From JAWKHR01 sp041394725 (lineage in GTDB: Bacteria; Acidobacteriota; Vicinamibacteria; Vicinamibacterales; SCN-69-37): a stretch of DNA of 64,000 nt. The notes under the pieces are model-generated. The model did not search any database and was not told the DNA's origin. It saw only the letters and a list, made by a program, of their open reading frames with translations. The stretch spans positions 1 to 64,000 of the forward strand of contig JAWKHR010000036.1 of NCBI GenBank assembly GCA_041394725.1. Reading direction: 5' to 3'. The translations under genes were made by a program, and so were the position numbers. This document shows, one piece after another, positions 16,913-26,060 of this stretch. The stretch's first letter is position 1. Each line of letters begins with the position of its first letter.

Positions 16913-18491
16913 GGGGAGAGGCGTCCTTGTCCTTCCTGGTGGTGGCGGGCGCGTGCCCGGCCGCCGCGACGACGTCGATGCGCAGCCCGAGCGCGCGCGC
17001 GAGGGCCTCGGCGTGGCGATGCGCCGCCCAGAGTTCGAGCTCCGCGTCGCCCTTCGCCGTGACCGCCACGCGCAGCGCGTCGCCGGCGTCCGTTTCGGTG
17101 GCGGCCAGCGTGTCGATGACCTGCGTGTGGCTGCGGTCGAGGCCCTCGGCCAGCTGCACCATCGCCGAGAGCACGCGCACGGTCCGGCGGCGCGACTTCG
17201 AGAGCGCGCCGAACGGCTCGTGCGACTTCTTCGGCCGGCCCTGCCGGTGGTACCGCGCGACGAGCGCGATCATCTCGATCTCGTCGGGCTCGAAGCCCCG
17301 CAGGCCGCCGTTCTTGATGAGGTAGTAGGAGTGCCGGTGGTGGCGTTCGTAGCTGATCGCGTGGCCGATGTCGTGCAGGCGCGCGCCGTACTCGAGCCAC
17401 TCGCGCTCCAGCTGGCCCAGTCCATGCCGCGCGGCGGTCGCGTCGAACAGCGCCAGGGCCAGCCGCGCGATCTGCTCGCCGTGGTTCGCACCCGCGTGGA
17501 ACCGCTCGGCCAGCTCGATCACGCTGCGCCGCCGGACGTCGGGATACCGCTCCGCGGTCCGGATGTGCGCCGCGTTGCGGCGGATGTAGTCGAGCACCAG
17601 GCCCTCGCGGAGCGCGAAGTCGGAGAGCGTCAGTTCCGTCGCGCCGAGGTCCTCGAGCAGCGTGTCGATGAGCACCGCGCCCACCGCGGAGAGGTCCGCG
17701 CGACGGGGATCGAGGCCGGGCAGCTCGAGCCGCGCCTCGAGCGGCATCCGCGTGAGCCGGCGGCGGAGCCGGCCGATGTTCCGCACGGCCACGCGCAGGT
17801 TGCGCGACTCCTCGGCCGGGCGCCGGCCGCCCGCGGCCAGGCCGCCGATCGACAGCATCGTGCCCGACGCGCCGATGACGCGCTCGAAGCCGCGCGCCTT
17901 GATCTGGCGCAGGTAGGCCCGGGCCTCGCGCCGGATGTGCCGCACGAGGCGCTCCTCGTCGCGCGGCGGCAGCGGATCGTCCGTGGCGAAGCGTTCCGTC
18001 AGGCGGATCGCGCCGAGCTTGAAGCTGCGCGCCATCTCGACGCGCGTCGCCGTGCCGAGGGTGATCTCCGTGCTGCCGCCGCCGATGTCGATGACGACCG
18101 ACCGGTGCCGGCCGACGCCGACCGCGTAGCCCGCCGCGAGGTGGATCAGCCGCGCTTCCTCGGTGCCCGAGATGACGCGGACGCGGAGCCCGAGATCGCG
18201 ACGGGCCGCCGTGATGAAGTCCGCGCCGTTCTCCGCCTCGCGCACCGCGCTCGTCGCCGTCGCGATGATTTCGTCCACCGCGCGCGACTCGGCCAGGCGC
18301 TTGAACTTCGCGAGCGTCTGCATCGCGGTCGCCACCGCGGCGGGCGAGAGCCGGCGGCCGCCCAGGCTCGCGGCGCCAAGGCGTATCATGTCCTTCTCGC
18401 GGTCGACGACTTCGAAGGAAAGATCGGGTCGGATGCGGCACACGATCATGTGCACCGAGTTGCTTCCGACGTCGATGGCGGCGATGCGCAT
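16836..18491 (-). CDS. ppx: Ppx/GppA-type exopolyphosphatase with C-terminal HD domain
   Basis: 551 residues. The ASKHA-fold Ppx/GppA domain (1-310) has the phosphate-1 motif AIDVGSNSVHMIV at the very start, the catalytic Glu in TSAVREAENG, and the phosphate-2 motif VIDIGGGSTEI. An HD-type domain follows with YGARLHDIGHAISYERHHRHSYYLI. The enzyme releases phosphate from polyphosphate or hydrolyses pppGpp. The ATG at 18491 is only 2 bases from a perfect 11-bp tandem repeat and no Shine-Dalgarno precedes it, so the mRNA may be leaderless. The last 25 residues, read through the start of the next gene, are low-complexity Arg/His and may reflect a lost stop. Confidence 0.9.
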   Translation of the reverse strand: MRIAAIDVGSNSVHMIVCRIRPDLSFEVVDREKDMIRLGAASLGGRRLSPAAVATAMQTLAKFKRLAESRAVDEIIATATSAVREAENGADFITAARRDLGLRVRVISGTEEARLIHLAAGYAVGVGRHRSVVIDIGGGSTEITLGTATRVEMARSFKLGAIRLTERFATDDPLPPRDEERLVRHIRREARAYLRQIKARGFERVIGASGTMLSIGGLAAGGRRPAEESRNLRVAVRNIGRLRRRLTRMPLEARLELPGLDPRRADLSAVGAVLIDTLLEDLGATELTLSDFALREGLVLDYIRRNAAHIRTAERYPDVRRRSVIELAERFHAGANHGEQIARLALALFDATAARHGLGQLEREWLEYGARLHDIGHAISYERHHRHSYYLIKNGGLRGFEPDEIEMIALVARYHRQGRPKKSHEPFGALSKSRRRTVRVLSAMVQLAEGLDRSHTQVIDTLAATETDAGDALRVAVTAKGDAELELWAAHRHAEALARALGLRIDVVAAAGHAPATTRKDKDASPHAEQARRAPHVSRPAVRRRGHRRVR

Positions 18492-18492
18492 G

Positions 18493-18514
18493 CGTTACAC
18501 GGTCGTTACACGGA
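18493..18514 (+). promoter_or_regulatory. Perfect GTTACAC tandem repeat between ppx and the CHAD gene
   Basis: CGTTACACGGT is followed directly by CGTTACACGGA (10 of 11 bases identical), so GTTACAC repeats exactly 11 bases apart. It fills most of the 37-bp gap between the divergent ppx and CHAD start codons. This is the best-conserved Pho-box-like site in the window, but it lies so close to both starts that a classical -35 activator position does not fit either one. Confidence 0.6.
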
Positions 18515-18528
18515 GGTCGGGTCGGAGA

Positions 18529-19497
18529 ATGCCTCATGCTACCACGCTGATTCCGCGGGACTTGGGCCGCCTGCTGCGCGCCGGCACCGACGCCGTCCGG
18601 CGCCTGCTGCCCGCGGCCGTCCGCGGCAGCGTCACCGGCGTGCACCGCGCCCGGGTGGCCTCCCGGCGGCTCCGGGAGCTGCTGCCGGTGGTCGCCGTGG
18701 CGGCCGGGCGTGATGCGCGGGCGGCCCGCCGGTGGCTGCGGCACCTGACGCGGACGCTCGGCGGGGTGCGCGAACTGGACGTCACCCGCGCGCTGCTGGC
18801 TGCCGAGGCGCGGCGGTGGGGCTGGCCGGCGGCGCCGGTGGCGCGCGTCGATCGGGGGCTCGCGCGCGAGCGGGCGGAGCAGCGCCGGCACCTCGTCGCG
18901 CGCGTCCGGCGTCTCGACGCCGCGCCAGGCCTTGCCGCGCTCGACGCGCTCGCCGCGGACGTCGAGGCGGCCGACGACCTCGCGCCGGCGGCCGCCGCGC
19001 TCGGCTCGCGCGTGCATCGCCGCGCGCGCAAGCTGGCCGAGGCCATCGACGCGGCGGGCACGCTCTATGAGCCCGACGCGCTGCACGCGGTGCGCATCGC
19101 CGGCAAGAAGCTGCGCTACGCGCTCGAGGTCGCGCACGGCGCCGCGCGCCTCCCGCTCGCGGCCGAGGTGCGGCAGCTCAAGGCGCTCCAGGACCTGCTC
19201 GGCGGCCTGCACGACCGCCAGGTGCTGCAGCACCGGCTGCAGGCCGCCATGGCCGCGCCGCGCGCGGACCGCGCGAGCGTGGTTCGCCTCGAGGCCTGGG
19301 TGGCGAGGCTCGAACGCGAGTGCCGCAACCGGCACGCGCGGTTCGTCCGCCGCGCGCCGCGCCTGCGCGACCTGGCCGTGCGGGCGGCCGTCGAAACGCC
19401 GCTCGCGCTGGTGCCGGCGCGCCCGGGTCGCATGGGCGTGGCCGACGCCACGGGCGTGCGCGACCGCGCGCGTCGCGCGGGCCGGGCGCGGTCGTGA
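18529..19497 (+). CDS. CHAD-domain protein
   Basis: 322 residues from ATG 18529 (GGAGG lies 12 bases upstream). The sequence is an all-helical CHAD domain with conserved, evenly spaced basic positions: VHRARVASRRLRELLP near the start, TRTLGGVRELDVTRALL, and in the second half DALHAVRIAGKKLRYALE and LKALQDLLGGLHD. CHAD domains bind polyphosphate through these Arg/Lys-rich surfaces and often occur beside ppk, ppx or sixA. Here the gene is divergent from ppx and overlaps sixA by one base, which supports a role in polyphosphate binding or granule association. The C-terminal Arg-rich tail is unusual but may be part of the binding surface. Confidence 0.88.
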   Translation: MPHATTLIPRDLGRLLRAGTDAVRRLLPAAVRGSVTGVHRARVASRRLRELLPVVAVAAGRDARAARRWLRHLTRTLGGVRELDVTRALLAAEARRWGWPAAPVARVDRGLARERAEQRRHLVARVRRLDAAPGLAALDALAADVEAADDLAPAAAALGSRVHRRARKLAEAIDAAGTLYEPDALHAVRIAGKKLRYALEVAHGAARLPLAAEVRQLKALQDLLGGLHDRQVLQHRLQAAMAAPRADRASVVRLEAWVARLERECRNRHARFVRRAPRLRDLAVRAAVETPLALVPARPGRMGVADATGVRDRARRAGRARS

Positions 19498-20036
19498 TGG
19501 GCGGCATGAATTCGGCGCGACGCGCGGCGCACGCCTCGACGGTGCGGCTGTATCTGGTGCGGCACGCGATCGCCGCCGAGCGCGGGCCGGACTGGCCGGA
19601 CGACAGCCTGCGCCCGCTGACGCACAAGGGCCGGGCGCGCTTCCGGCAGGTCGTCCAGGGCCTGGCCCGACAGGGCGTGGACGTGGACGTGATCCTCACG
19701 AGCCCGTTCGTCCGCGCCGAGCAGACCGCGCGGCTGCTGGCCGCGGGCATCTCGCCCGAGCCGCTCGTCGAGCTGACCGCCGCACTGGCCCCCGGACAGG
19801 CGCCCGACGCCGTGATCCGCGCGCTGGAACCGTACGCCGGCTCGACCGGCGTCGCGCTGGTCGGCCACGAGCCGGATCTCGGCCTGCTGGCCGCGCGGCT
19901 CATCGGCGCGACCTATCCGCTCGAGTTCAAGAAGGGGGGCGTGTGCCGGATCGACGTGCCGGGCCTGCCGCCCGCCGCGCACGGCCACCTCGTGTGGCAC
20001 GCGACGCCGAAGCTCCTTCGTTCATCCCGGCGCTGA
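19497..20036 (+). CDS. sixA: SixA-type phosphohistidine phosphatase
   Basis: 179 residues starting at ATG 19497 (TGATG overlap with the CHAD gene). The histidine phosphatase signature LYLVRHAIA starts the domain and LVGHEPDLG supplies the second active-site His; LTHKGRARF and LTSPFVRAEQTARLL complete the SixA pattern. The E. coli enzyme dephosphorylates phosphohistidine on HPt domains or PTS proteins. CHAD-SixA pairs are widespread and suggest a link to polyphosphate-related phosphorylation, although the substrate here is unknown. It is convergent with glgC, 36 bp away. Confidence 0.9.
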   Translation: MGGMNSARRAAHASTVRLYLVRHAIAAERGPDWPDDSLRPLTHKGRARFRQVVQGLARQGVDVDVILTSPFVRAEQTARLLAAGISPEPLVELTAALAPGQAPDAVIRALEPYAGSTGVALVGHEPDLGLLAARLIGATYPLEFKKGGVCRIDVPGLPPAAHGHLVWHATPKLLRSSRR

Positions 20037-20072
20037 CCGCGCCCGGGCGGCCGGCGAGACGCTGATCGCTGA

Positions 20073-21326
20073 TCAGACGACGGTGCCGGGCTTCACGACT
20101 CCGCCCTTGGGCACGACGATGATGCCGTTGCGGATGTAGTAGCCGTCGCCGTCCACGTCCTGGATGTTCCGCTCGTTCACCAGCCGCGCGCCCTCGCCGA
20201 TCCGCGCGTTCTTGTCCACGATCACGCGATCCAGCACCGCGTTCGGTCCGATCCCGAGCGGCAGCTCGCCCGGCGAGTCCTCGAAGTAGTCCGCACCCAG
20301 CAGGATCGACCGGCGCACCGTTGCGCCGCGGTGGATCGACGTCCGCACGCCGACCACCGACTGTTCGATCGCGCAGGAGTCGCAGTAGGCGCCCTCCGCC
20401 ACCAGGGCGTCGGTGATGCGGCAGTCGTGGATGCGCGCCGCCGGCAGGAAGCGCGGATGCGTGTAGATGGGGCGTCGCGGGTGGAAGAAGCTGAACGGCG
20501 CGTTGCGCTCCGTCAGCATCAGGTTGACGTCGTAGAACGACGTCACCGTGCCGACGTCGGCCCAGAAGCCGTCGAACATGTACGGGTGGACGCGGTGGGT
20601 GCCGAGCGCCTGCGGGATGATCTCCTTGCCGAAGTCCACCGCGCGGCTGCGCGCCAGGACCTCGCGCAGCACGTCGCGCGAGAAGACGTAGATCCCCATC
20701 GACGCCAGGAACGGCTTCTCGGCGCTCAGCCGCACCGCCGGCGACTGGCGCGGGGCGCTCGACCCGATCTCGGCCAGGCGGGCTTCGTCCGGCTTCTCCT
20801 CGAAGCCGGTGATCTGGCCCGACCCGTCGAAGAGGAAGATGCCCATCTGCGTCGCGTCGGACGGCGTGACCGGCTGGGCGGCGACGGTGATGTCGGCGTT
20901 GCGTTCGGCGTGGGCCTCGATGAGTTCGGCCAGGTCCATGCGGTAGACGTGATCGCCGGCGAGGATCAGGTAGTACTCCGCCTCGATGTTGCGGAAGTGC
21001 CGGGCGGCACGGCGCACCGCGTCGGCCGTGCCCTGGAACCACTGCTCGCCCTCGGGCGTCTGTTCGGCGGCCAGCACCTCGACGAATCCGTCCGAGAACA
21101 GGTCCAGGCGGTAGGTCTGCGCGATGTGCCGGTTGAGCGACGCCGAGTTGTACTGCGTCAGCACGTAGATCCGCTCGAGGCCCGCGTGCAGGCAGTTGCT
21201 GAGCGGGATGTCGATCAGCCGGTACTTGCCGCCGATCGGCACCGCCGGCTTCGATCGCAGGTGGGTGAGCGGGAAGAGCCGGGTGCCGCGACCGCCGCCG
21301 AGGATGATCGTCAGGACGTCGTTCAT
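20073..21326 (-). CDS. glgC: Glucose-1-phosphate adenylyltransferase
   Basis: 417 residues from ATG 21326; an in-frame ATG at 21335 would add three residues. The N-terminal nucleotidyltransferase has LGGGRGTRLFPLT, RSKPAVPIGGKYRLIDIPLSN (the allosteric/PPi region, in part) and LAGDHVYRMDL; FWADVGTVTSFYDVN follows and the C-terminal left-handed beta-helix ends with GIIVVPKGGVVKPGTVV. It makes ADP-glucose from glucose-1-phosphate and ATP, the committed step of glycogen synthesis. Location in a phosphate/polyphosphate island is suggestive: carbon and phosphate storage are often coordinated. It is divergent from the TonB receptor/phytase genes. Confidence 0.95.
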   Translation of the reverse strand: MNDVLTIILGGGRGTRLFPLTHLRSKPAVPIGGKYRLIDIPLSNCLHAGLERIYVLTQYNSASLNRHIAQTYRLDLFSDGFVEVLAAEQTPEGEQWFQGTADAVRRAARHFRNIEAEYYLILAGDHVYRMDLAELIEAHAERNADITVAAQPVTPSDATQMGIFLFDGSGQITGFEEKPDEARLAEIGSSAPRQSPAVRLSAEKPFLASMGIYVFSRDVLREVLARSRAVDFGKEIIPQALGTHRVHPYMFDGFWADVGTVTSFYDVNLMLTERNAPFSFFHPRRPIYTHPRFLPAARIHDCRITDALVAEGAYCDSCAIEQSVVGVRTSIHRGATVRRSILLGADYFEDSPGELPLGIGPNAVLDRVIVDKNARIGEGARLVNERNIQDVDGDGYYIRNGIIVVPKGGVVKPGTVV

Positions 21327-21645
21327 CGCGGTCATTCTACGCGACGGACGGACGTGACCCGTCTCCGGATCTCTTTTTACGGCGCCGTGATCCCGCCGAT
21401 ACGGCGTCGTCACGAGCCCGTGCGAGAGTGAAGGTGTCGTCGGCGTCAGCCGGTGGCCGGTCGAGGGCGGGTGCGCCGCGGGCAGGATGTTCCGCGCCGC
21501 GACCCGAGGGTGCCTCGCCGTCCACCGCCTGCCGCCGGCGGTCCCCGCCCACGACGTCGTCGCTTCCTCCCAGCCATCATCCTTCGCCGACGCGTTCCCG
21601 GCCGCGCCGTTCACGAGATCGCGTCGAGGCCGCGCGCCCGCACTC
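21327..21645. other. Non-coding gap upstream of glgC and the first TonB receptor
   Basis: Together with the stretch to 21753 this is a 427-bp divergent intergenic region. Apart from the Pho-box-like site at 21646-21663 I see a short T-run (TCTTTTTACGG near 21372) and GC-rich sequence without a convincing ORF, RNA or palindrome. Confidence 0.5.
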
Positions 21646-21663
21646 GTCACCCACCGTTAACCC
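21646..21663 (+). promoter_or_regulatory. Pho-box-like repeat upstream of TonB receptor and phytase
   Basis: GTCACCC and TTAACCC start 11 bases apart on the plus strand (5 of 7 positions equal), 91 bp before the receptor ATG. It is weaker than the ppx/CHAD site but keeps the same spacing and lies upstream of a phytase gene, a classic phosphate-starvation target. Confidence 0.45.
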
Positions 21664-21753
21664 GTCCGTCGCGCCGCCGTGATGCGCGTTCCCGATCATG
21701 GGCGCGGACGTCCGGACGCACGGTCCGGCCGCCAACCACAGAGGGGACGACAG

Positions 21754-24465
21754 ATGACGCGAGTGCTGAGGGGAATGCTGGTCGCCGCGCTGCTGCTGGC
21801 CGGTGTCGCACCGGCCGGGGCGCAGGGCGCCGGGACGGGCATCGTGACCGGGAAGGTGACCGACCAGCAGGGCGCGCCGCTGCCCGGCGCGCTGATCCGG
21901 GTCGAGGGAACGCCGCTCGTGACGGCGTCCGAGCGGACGGGCGACTTCCGCCTGACCGGCGTGCCCGCCGGCGATCGGAAGATCGTGGTGAGCTTCCTCG
22001 GGCGCGGCGAGAAGTCGTCCGCCGTGACGGTCGTCGCCGGCCGGGCCGTCACCGTGGACGTGACGCTCGACGCGGACCTGAACTACAGCGAGACGGTGAC
22101 GGTGCAGGGCGACCAGACGATCGCCGAGGGCCAGGCGCGGGCGCTCAACCAGCAGCGCACGGCGCTCAACATCACCAACGTGGTCGCGTCCGACCAGATC
22201 GGGAGCTTCCCGGACCCGAACGCGGCCGAAGCCGCGTCGCGCATCCCCGGCCTGTCGATCGCCCGCGACCAGGGCGAGGGCCGGTACGTGCTGATCCGTG
22301 GCACCGAGCCGCGCCTGAACTCGATGCTGATCGACGGCGAGCGGATCCCGGCGCCCGAGGGCGACGTCCGGCAGGTCGCGCTCGACGCGGTTCCCGCCGA
22401 CCAGCTCCAGGCCATCGAGGTCTCGAAGGCGGTGACGCCCGACATGGACGCCGACTCGATCGGCGGCGCCGTGAACCTCATCACGAAGCAGGCCGTGGGC
22501 CGGCCGACGCTCCTGTTCTCGGCCGCCGGCGGCTACAACGCGCTCCAGCGGAGCGGCGACCAGCAGCAGTTCTCGGGCACGGCCGGCGCGCGGTTCGGCG
22601 GCGGTCGGATCGGGCTGCTGGCCGGGTTCAGCGGATCCTCCCTCCATCGCGGGTCGGAGGACTTCGAGCCGGCGTACGACGACGGGGACCTCGACGACCT
22701 GCAGCTGCGCGACTACCAGATCCACCGGCAGCGCTACGGCTTCAACCTCACGGGCGACATCAAGGCGGGCCCGACCAGCCTGTTCACGATCAAGGGCATC
22801 TTCAACGAGTTCAAGGACTACGAGATCAACAACCGCCTCCGCTACCGGCCCGGCAACCGCCGGATCGAGCACGTCCTGAAGAACCGGAACCAGAACGAGC
22901 ACATCCGGTCGCTGTCGTTCGGCGGCCAGCACACGCTGCAGAACGGCACCGCCTTCGACTACAAGCTCGCGTGGGCGTCGTCGGAGGAGAACCAGCCGGA
23001 TCGGCTCGACACGATCTTCCGCCAGACCGGGATCGACTTCTCGCCCAACGTCTCGGCCGACTTCATCGACCCGGAGAACATCCAGGCCAATCCGTCGGCC
23101 AACGACCCGTCGAAGGCGAAGCTGAACGCCTGGGAGGCCGAGATCTTCGACACGACCGACCGCGACGTGACCGCCTCGTTCAACTACCAGCGGCCGCTGC
23201 GCACGGGGGCGTCGAACGCGATCTTCCTGAAGCTGGGTGCCAAGGTGAAGGACAAGGCCAAGCAGCGCGACAACCAGCTGCTCGTGGGTGAGCCGACGAG
23301 CACGGTCCTCTTCCCGCAGCTCCAGGACACCAGCTTCGACAACAGCCGGTACCTCGACTTCTTCCCGGCCGGCTACCCGTCGTTTCCCGGCATCGACCCC
23401 GCCGCGTCGCGGGCGGCATACAACGCCCTGCCGCCGGGCGCGATCGAGATCGACCACGAGGGGGACGCCGAGACCTACGACGCGAGCGAGACCGTCGCGG
23501 CGGCCTACGCGATGCTCCAGATCTACGCCGGGCCGCGCCTGACGATCCTGCCGGGCTTCCGGTTCGAGAACACGAAGGTGGACTACACCGGGTACGAGGT
23601 CCTGTACAACGACGACGGGGACTACGAGTCCACGCGGCCGGTGAGCGGCGGCGATACGAACGGCTTCTTCCTGCCGGGCTTCCACCTGCGCTACGCGATC
23701 GACGACGCGACGAACGTCCGCGCCGCCTACACGCGCACGCTGGCGCGGCCGAACTACTACGACCTGGTGCCCTACCAGCTCGTCTTCCAGGAGGACGGCG
23801 ACATCGAGCGGGGGAACCCGACGCTGAAGCCGACCGTGTCGAACAACCTCGACTTCCTGGTCGAGCACTACTTCGAGTCGGTCGGCATCATCTCCGGCGG
23901 CGTGTTCTACAAGAACCTGAACGACTACATCTACGTGTTCCGCAGCCAGGAGCAGGCGTTCGGGTCGCTCTACGCGGTCACGCAGCCGCAGAACGGCGAG
24001 AGCGCGAGCCTGTGGGGCCTGGAGCTGGCGTTCCAGAACCAGCTCCGGTTCCTGCCCGGACCGCTCGACGGCATCGGGGTCTACGTCAACTACACGCTGA
24101 CCGACTCGTCGGCCTCGTTCCCGGAGCGCCTCGAGGACGCCACGCTGCCCGGCCAGTCGCGCCACGTCGGCAACGTCGCGATCTCCTATGAGAAGCGCGG
24201 GTTCTCGGCGCGCGCGTCGTGGAACTTCCACGGGAAGTACATCGACGAGGTGGGCGAGGACGCGAGCGGCGACGTGTACTACGACAACCACACGCAGCTC
24301 GACCTGCACGTGAGCCAGCGCCTGACGCGGAACATCCGCGCCTACGCCGACTTCCTCAACCTCACGAACGCGCCGCTGCGCTACTACATCGGTTCGACGA
24401 ACCGGCCGATCCAGCAGGAGTACTATCGCTGGTGGACCGCGTTCGGCGTGAAGATGAACTGGTAG
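21754..24465 (+). CDS. TonB-dependent receptor with carboxypeptidase-like N-terminal domain (phytate locus)
   Basis: 903 residues from ATG 21754 with GAGGGGAC upstream. Signal peptide to about residue 24, then a carboxypeptidase-regulatory-like beta-sandwich (GIVTGKVTDQQGAPLPGALI onward, 30-105), the plug domain (about 120-245; SRIPGLSIARDQGEGRY, LIRGTEPRLNSMLIDG, DSIGGAVNLITK) and a 22-strand barrel ending in an aromatic residue (KMNW). Such receptors import large or scarce ligands through the outer membrane using TonB energy. The next gene is a beta-propeller phytase lipoprotein and a Pho-box-like repeat lies upstream, so the ligand may be phytate, inositol phosphates or another organophosphate. 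This substrate is inferred from context only. Confidence 0.9.
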   Translation: MTRVLRGMLVAALLLAGVAPAGAQGAGTGIVTGKVTDQQGAPLPGALIRVEGTPLVTASERTGDFRLTGVPAGDRKIVVSFLGRGEKSSAVTVVAGRAVTVDVTLDADLNYSETVTVQGDQTIAEGQARALNQQRTALNITNVVASDQIGSFPDPNAAEAASRIPGLSIARDQGEGRYVLIRGTEPRLNSMLIDGERIPAPEGDVRQVALDAVPADQLQAIEVSKAVTPDMDADSIGGAVNLITKQAVGRPTLLFSAAGGYNALQRSGDQQQFSGTAGARFGGGRIGLLAGFSGSSLHRGSEDFEPAYDDGDLDDLQLRDYQIHRQRYGFNLTGDIKAGPTSLFTIKGIFNEFKDYEINNRLRYRPGNRRIEHVLKNRNQNEHIRSLSFGGQHTLQNGTAFDYKLAWASSEENQPDRLDTIFRQTGIDFSPNVSADFIDPENIQANPSANDPSKAKLNAWEAEIFDTTDRDVTASFNYQRPLRTGASNAIFLKLGAKVKDKAKQRDNQLLVGEPTSTVLFPQLQDTSFDNSRYLDFFPAGYPSFPGIDPAASRAAYNALPPGAIEIDHEGDAETYDASETVAAAYAMLQIYAGPRLTILPGFRFENTKVDYTGYEVLYNDDGDYESTRPVSGGDTNGFFLPGFHLRYAIDDATNVRAAYTRTLARPNYYDLVPYQLVFQEDGDIERGNPTLKPTVSNNLDFLVEHYFESVGIISGGVFYKNLNDYIYVFRSQEQAFGSLYAVTQPQNGESASLWGLELAFQNQLRFLPGPLDGIGVYVNYTLTDSSASFPERLEDATLPGQSRHVGNVAISYEKRGFSARASWNFHGKYIDEVGEDASGDVYYDNHTQLDLHVSQRLTRNIRAYADFLNLTNAPLRYYIGSTNRPIQQEYYRWWTAFGVKMNW

Positions 24466-24470
24466 GTTCG

Positions 24471-24502
24471 CCGGGGGCCGGGTCGCGGGACCCGGCCCCC
24501 GG
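24471..24502 (+). terminator. Strong hairpin between TonB receptor and phytase
   Basis: CCGGGGGCCGGGTC (24471-24484) pairs perfectly with GACCCGGCCCCCGG (24489-24502) around a GCGG loop. No T-run follows. It may terminate or attenuate transcription between the receptor and the phytase gene. Confidence 0.55.
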
Positions 24503-24572
24503 TTCGTTCCCGCCCCGGAGGCGCCATCCCGCCTCCTTCCCGCACCGTGTCGCACCGCTCGGAGGCCTCGCC

Positions 24573-25749
24573 ATGTCTGTCACCCCCGGATTGCCGGCGC
24601 CCCGTCGCGGCCGCCGCCTGGTCGTCGTGCTCGCCGCCGGCCTCGTCGCCTCGTGCGGCCGGGCGGTACCCGCGGACGAGCCGGCCGCGCCCGCGTCGTC
24701 CGCGGCGTCCGCGGCCGTCATCCTCCACGACGGCCGGCCCGATCGCGCCCGCGCTTGCCACCGAGGCCGTCCCGGACGACCCGGACGACCCCGCCGTGTG
24801 GCGGCATCCGACGGCGCCCGCCCGCAGCCTGATCCTCGGTACCAACAAGATTGCCGCGCCCGGCGGCGCGCTCGTCGTCTTCGGCCTCGACGGCCGGATC
24901 CGCCAGACGATCGCCGGTCTCGACCGCCCGAACAACGTGGACGTCGAGTACGGCCTCGCGCTGGGCGACCGCCGCGTGGACGTGGCCATCGTCACCGAAC
25001 GCCTGCAGCACCGCCTGCGCCTGTTTGCCATCGACGCCGACACGGGGCAGCTCTCCGATCTCGCGTCCGTGCCCGTGCTCGAGGGTGAGACCGGGGACCG
25101 CGCCGAGCCGATGGGCATCGCGGCCTACCGGCGTCCCGCCGACGGCGCCGTGTTCGCGATCGTGGCGCCGAAGGGCGGGGGGCCGACCGGCTACCTCGCG
25201 CAGTACCGGCTCGAGGGCCACGCCGATGGCACCGTGACCGGCACGCTGGTGCGGCGGTTCGGGCACTTCTCCGAGCGCGGACCGGCCCCCGGCGAAGCGG
25301 GCGAGATCGAGGCCGTCGTCGTCGACGATGCGCTCGGCTGGGTGTATTACGCGGATGAACGTTACGGGATTCACAAGTGGGCCGCGGATCCGGATTCGCC
25401 GGACGCGGGCCGCGAGCTGGCGGTCTTCGGGCTCGAGGGCTACGAGCGCGATCGCGAGGGGCTGGCGATCTACGCCCGACCGGACGGCACGGGCTACCTG
25501 GTGTCGGTGGATCAGATCCCGGGCGGGTCGATCCTGCGTGTCTACCGCCGCGAGGGCCGCCCTGGCGCGCCGCACGACCACTCGGAGGTGGTCGGGGTGA
25601 TCCGCACCCCGGCCGACGAGACCGACGGTCTGGACGTCGCCTCGGAGGCCTTCCCGGGCTTCCCGCACGGGCTCGTCGTGATGATGAACAGCGGTCCCCG
25701 CGACTTCCTCGTTTTCGATTGGGAGGCGGTCGGAACGGGCCTGAAATGA
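24573..25749 (+). CDS. Beta-propeller phytase lipoprotein, one frameshift as read
   Basis: GGAGG precedes ATG 24573. The first 56 residues are a lipoprotein signal (lipobox LVASC, C28) and Ala/Pro linker ending ILHDGRP; the phytase then continues in another frame with PIAPALATEAVPDDPDDPAVW. One extra C in the run near 24740 explains the slip. The body is a six-bladed beta-propeller (BPP) phytase with family motifs DDPAVWRHP, GTNKIAAPGG, RPNNVDVEYG, YADERYGIHKW, REGLAIY and TDGLDVAS, rich in acidic Ca2+ ligands. It would hydrolyse phytate at the outer membrane or periplasm and release phosphate. It lies directly behind a TonB receptor and before another Pho-box-like repeat. Confidence 0.85.
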
Positions 25750-25763
25750 GGGCCTTCCGTCCT

Positions 25764-25781
25764 GTTACACAGAGTTTACAC
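25764..25781 (+). promoter_or_regulatory. Pho-box-like GTTACAC/TTTACAC repeat
   Basis: GTTACAC-AGAG-TTTACAC, an exact 11-base pitch, lies 15 bp after the phytase stop and 60 bp before the ATG of a 69-residue gene. The second half (TTTACA) could also serve as a -35 element, but the nearest -10-like hexamer (TATTGA, 25803) is 22 bp away. Confidence 0.5.
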
Positions 25782-25840
25782 AGGCCCGAAGGCGCACTGG
25801 GGTATTGATCGTGACGCACGCCCGCAAGGAGTCCTACATC

Positions 25841-26050
25841 ATGTTTTCCCGTGAACGCGTCGAGGCCGGCCACACGCATCGTTTCACCGTCACGCGTGGC
25901 GAGGTCGGCTGGGACGTGCGTGAAGAGCGCGACAGCGAGATCGTCAAGGAGATCACGTACAGCGATTGGCACCGCGTGGAGCGGGCCATGATGGTCTTCG
26001 AGCTCGGTGACCAGCTGGCGGCGGCCCGGGCGGGCTCCGCCGTCTCGTAG
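25841..26050 (+). CDS. Small protein of unknown function, probably phosphate-regulated
   Basis: 69 residues. ATG 25841 is chosen because AAGGAG ends 9 bases upstream; an earlier GTG would add about ten residues. The product is soluble, beta-strand rich at first (HTHRFTVTRGEVGWDVREE) and then helical (DWHRVERAMMVFELGDQLAA). No signal peptide or membrane segment. I do not recognise the family. A Pho-box-like repeat lies upstream, and the convergent gene 10 bp away encodes a PhoB-type regulator, so membership in the phosphate regulon is a fair inference. Confidence 0.5.
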   Translation: MFSRERVEAGHTHRFTVTRGEVGWDVREERDSEIVKEITYSDWHRVERAMMVFELGDQLAAARAGSAVS

Positions 26051-26060
26051 CGGACCGGCC

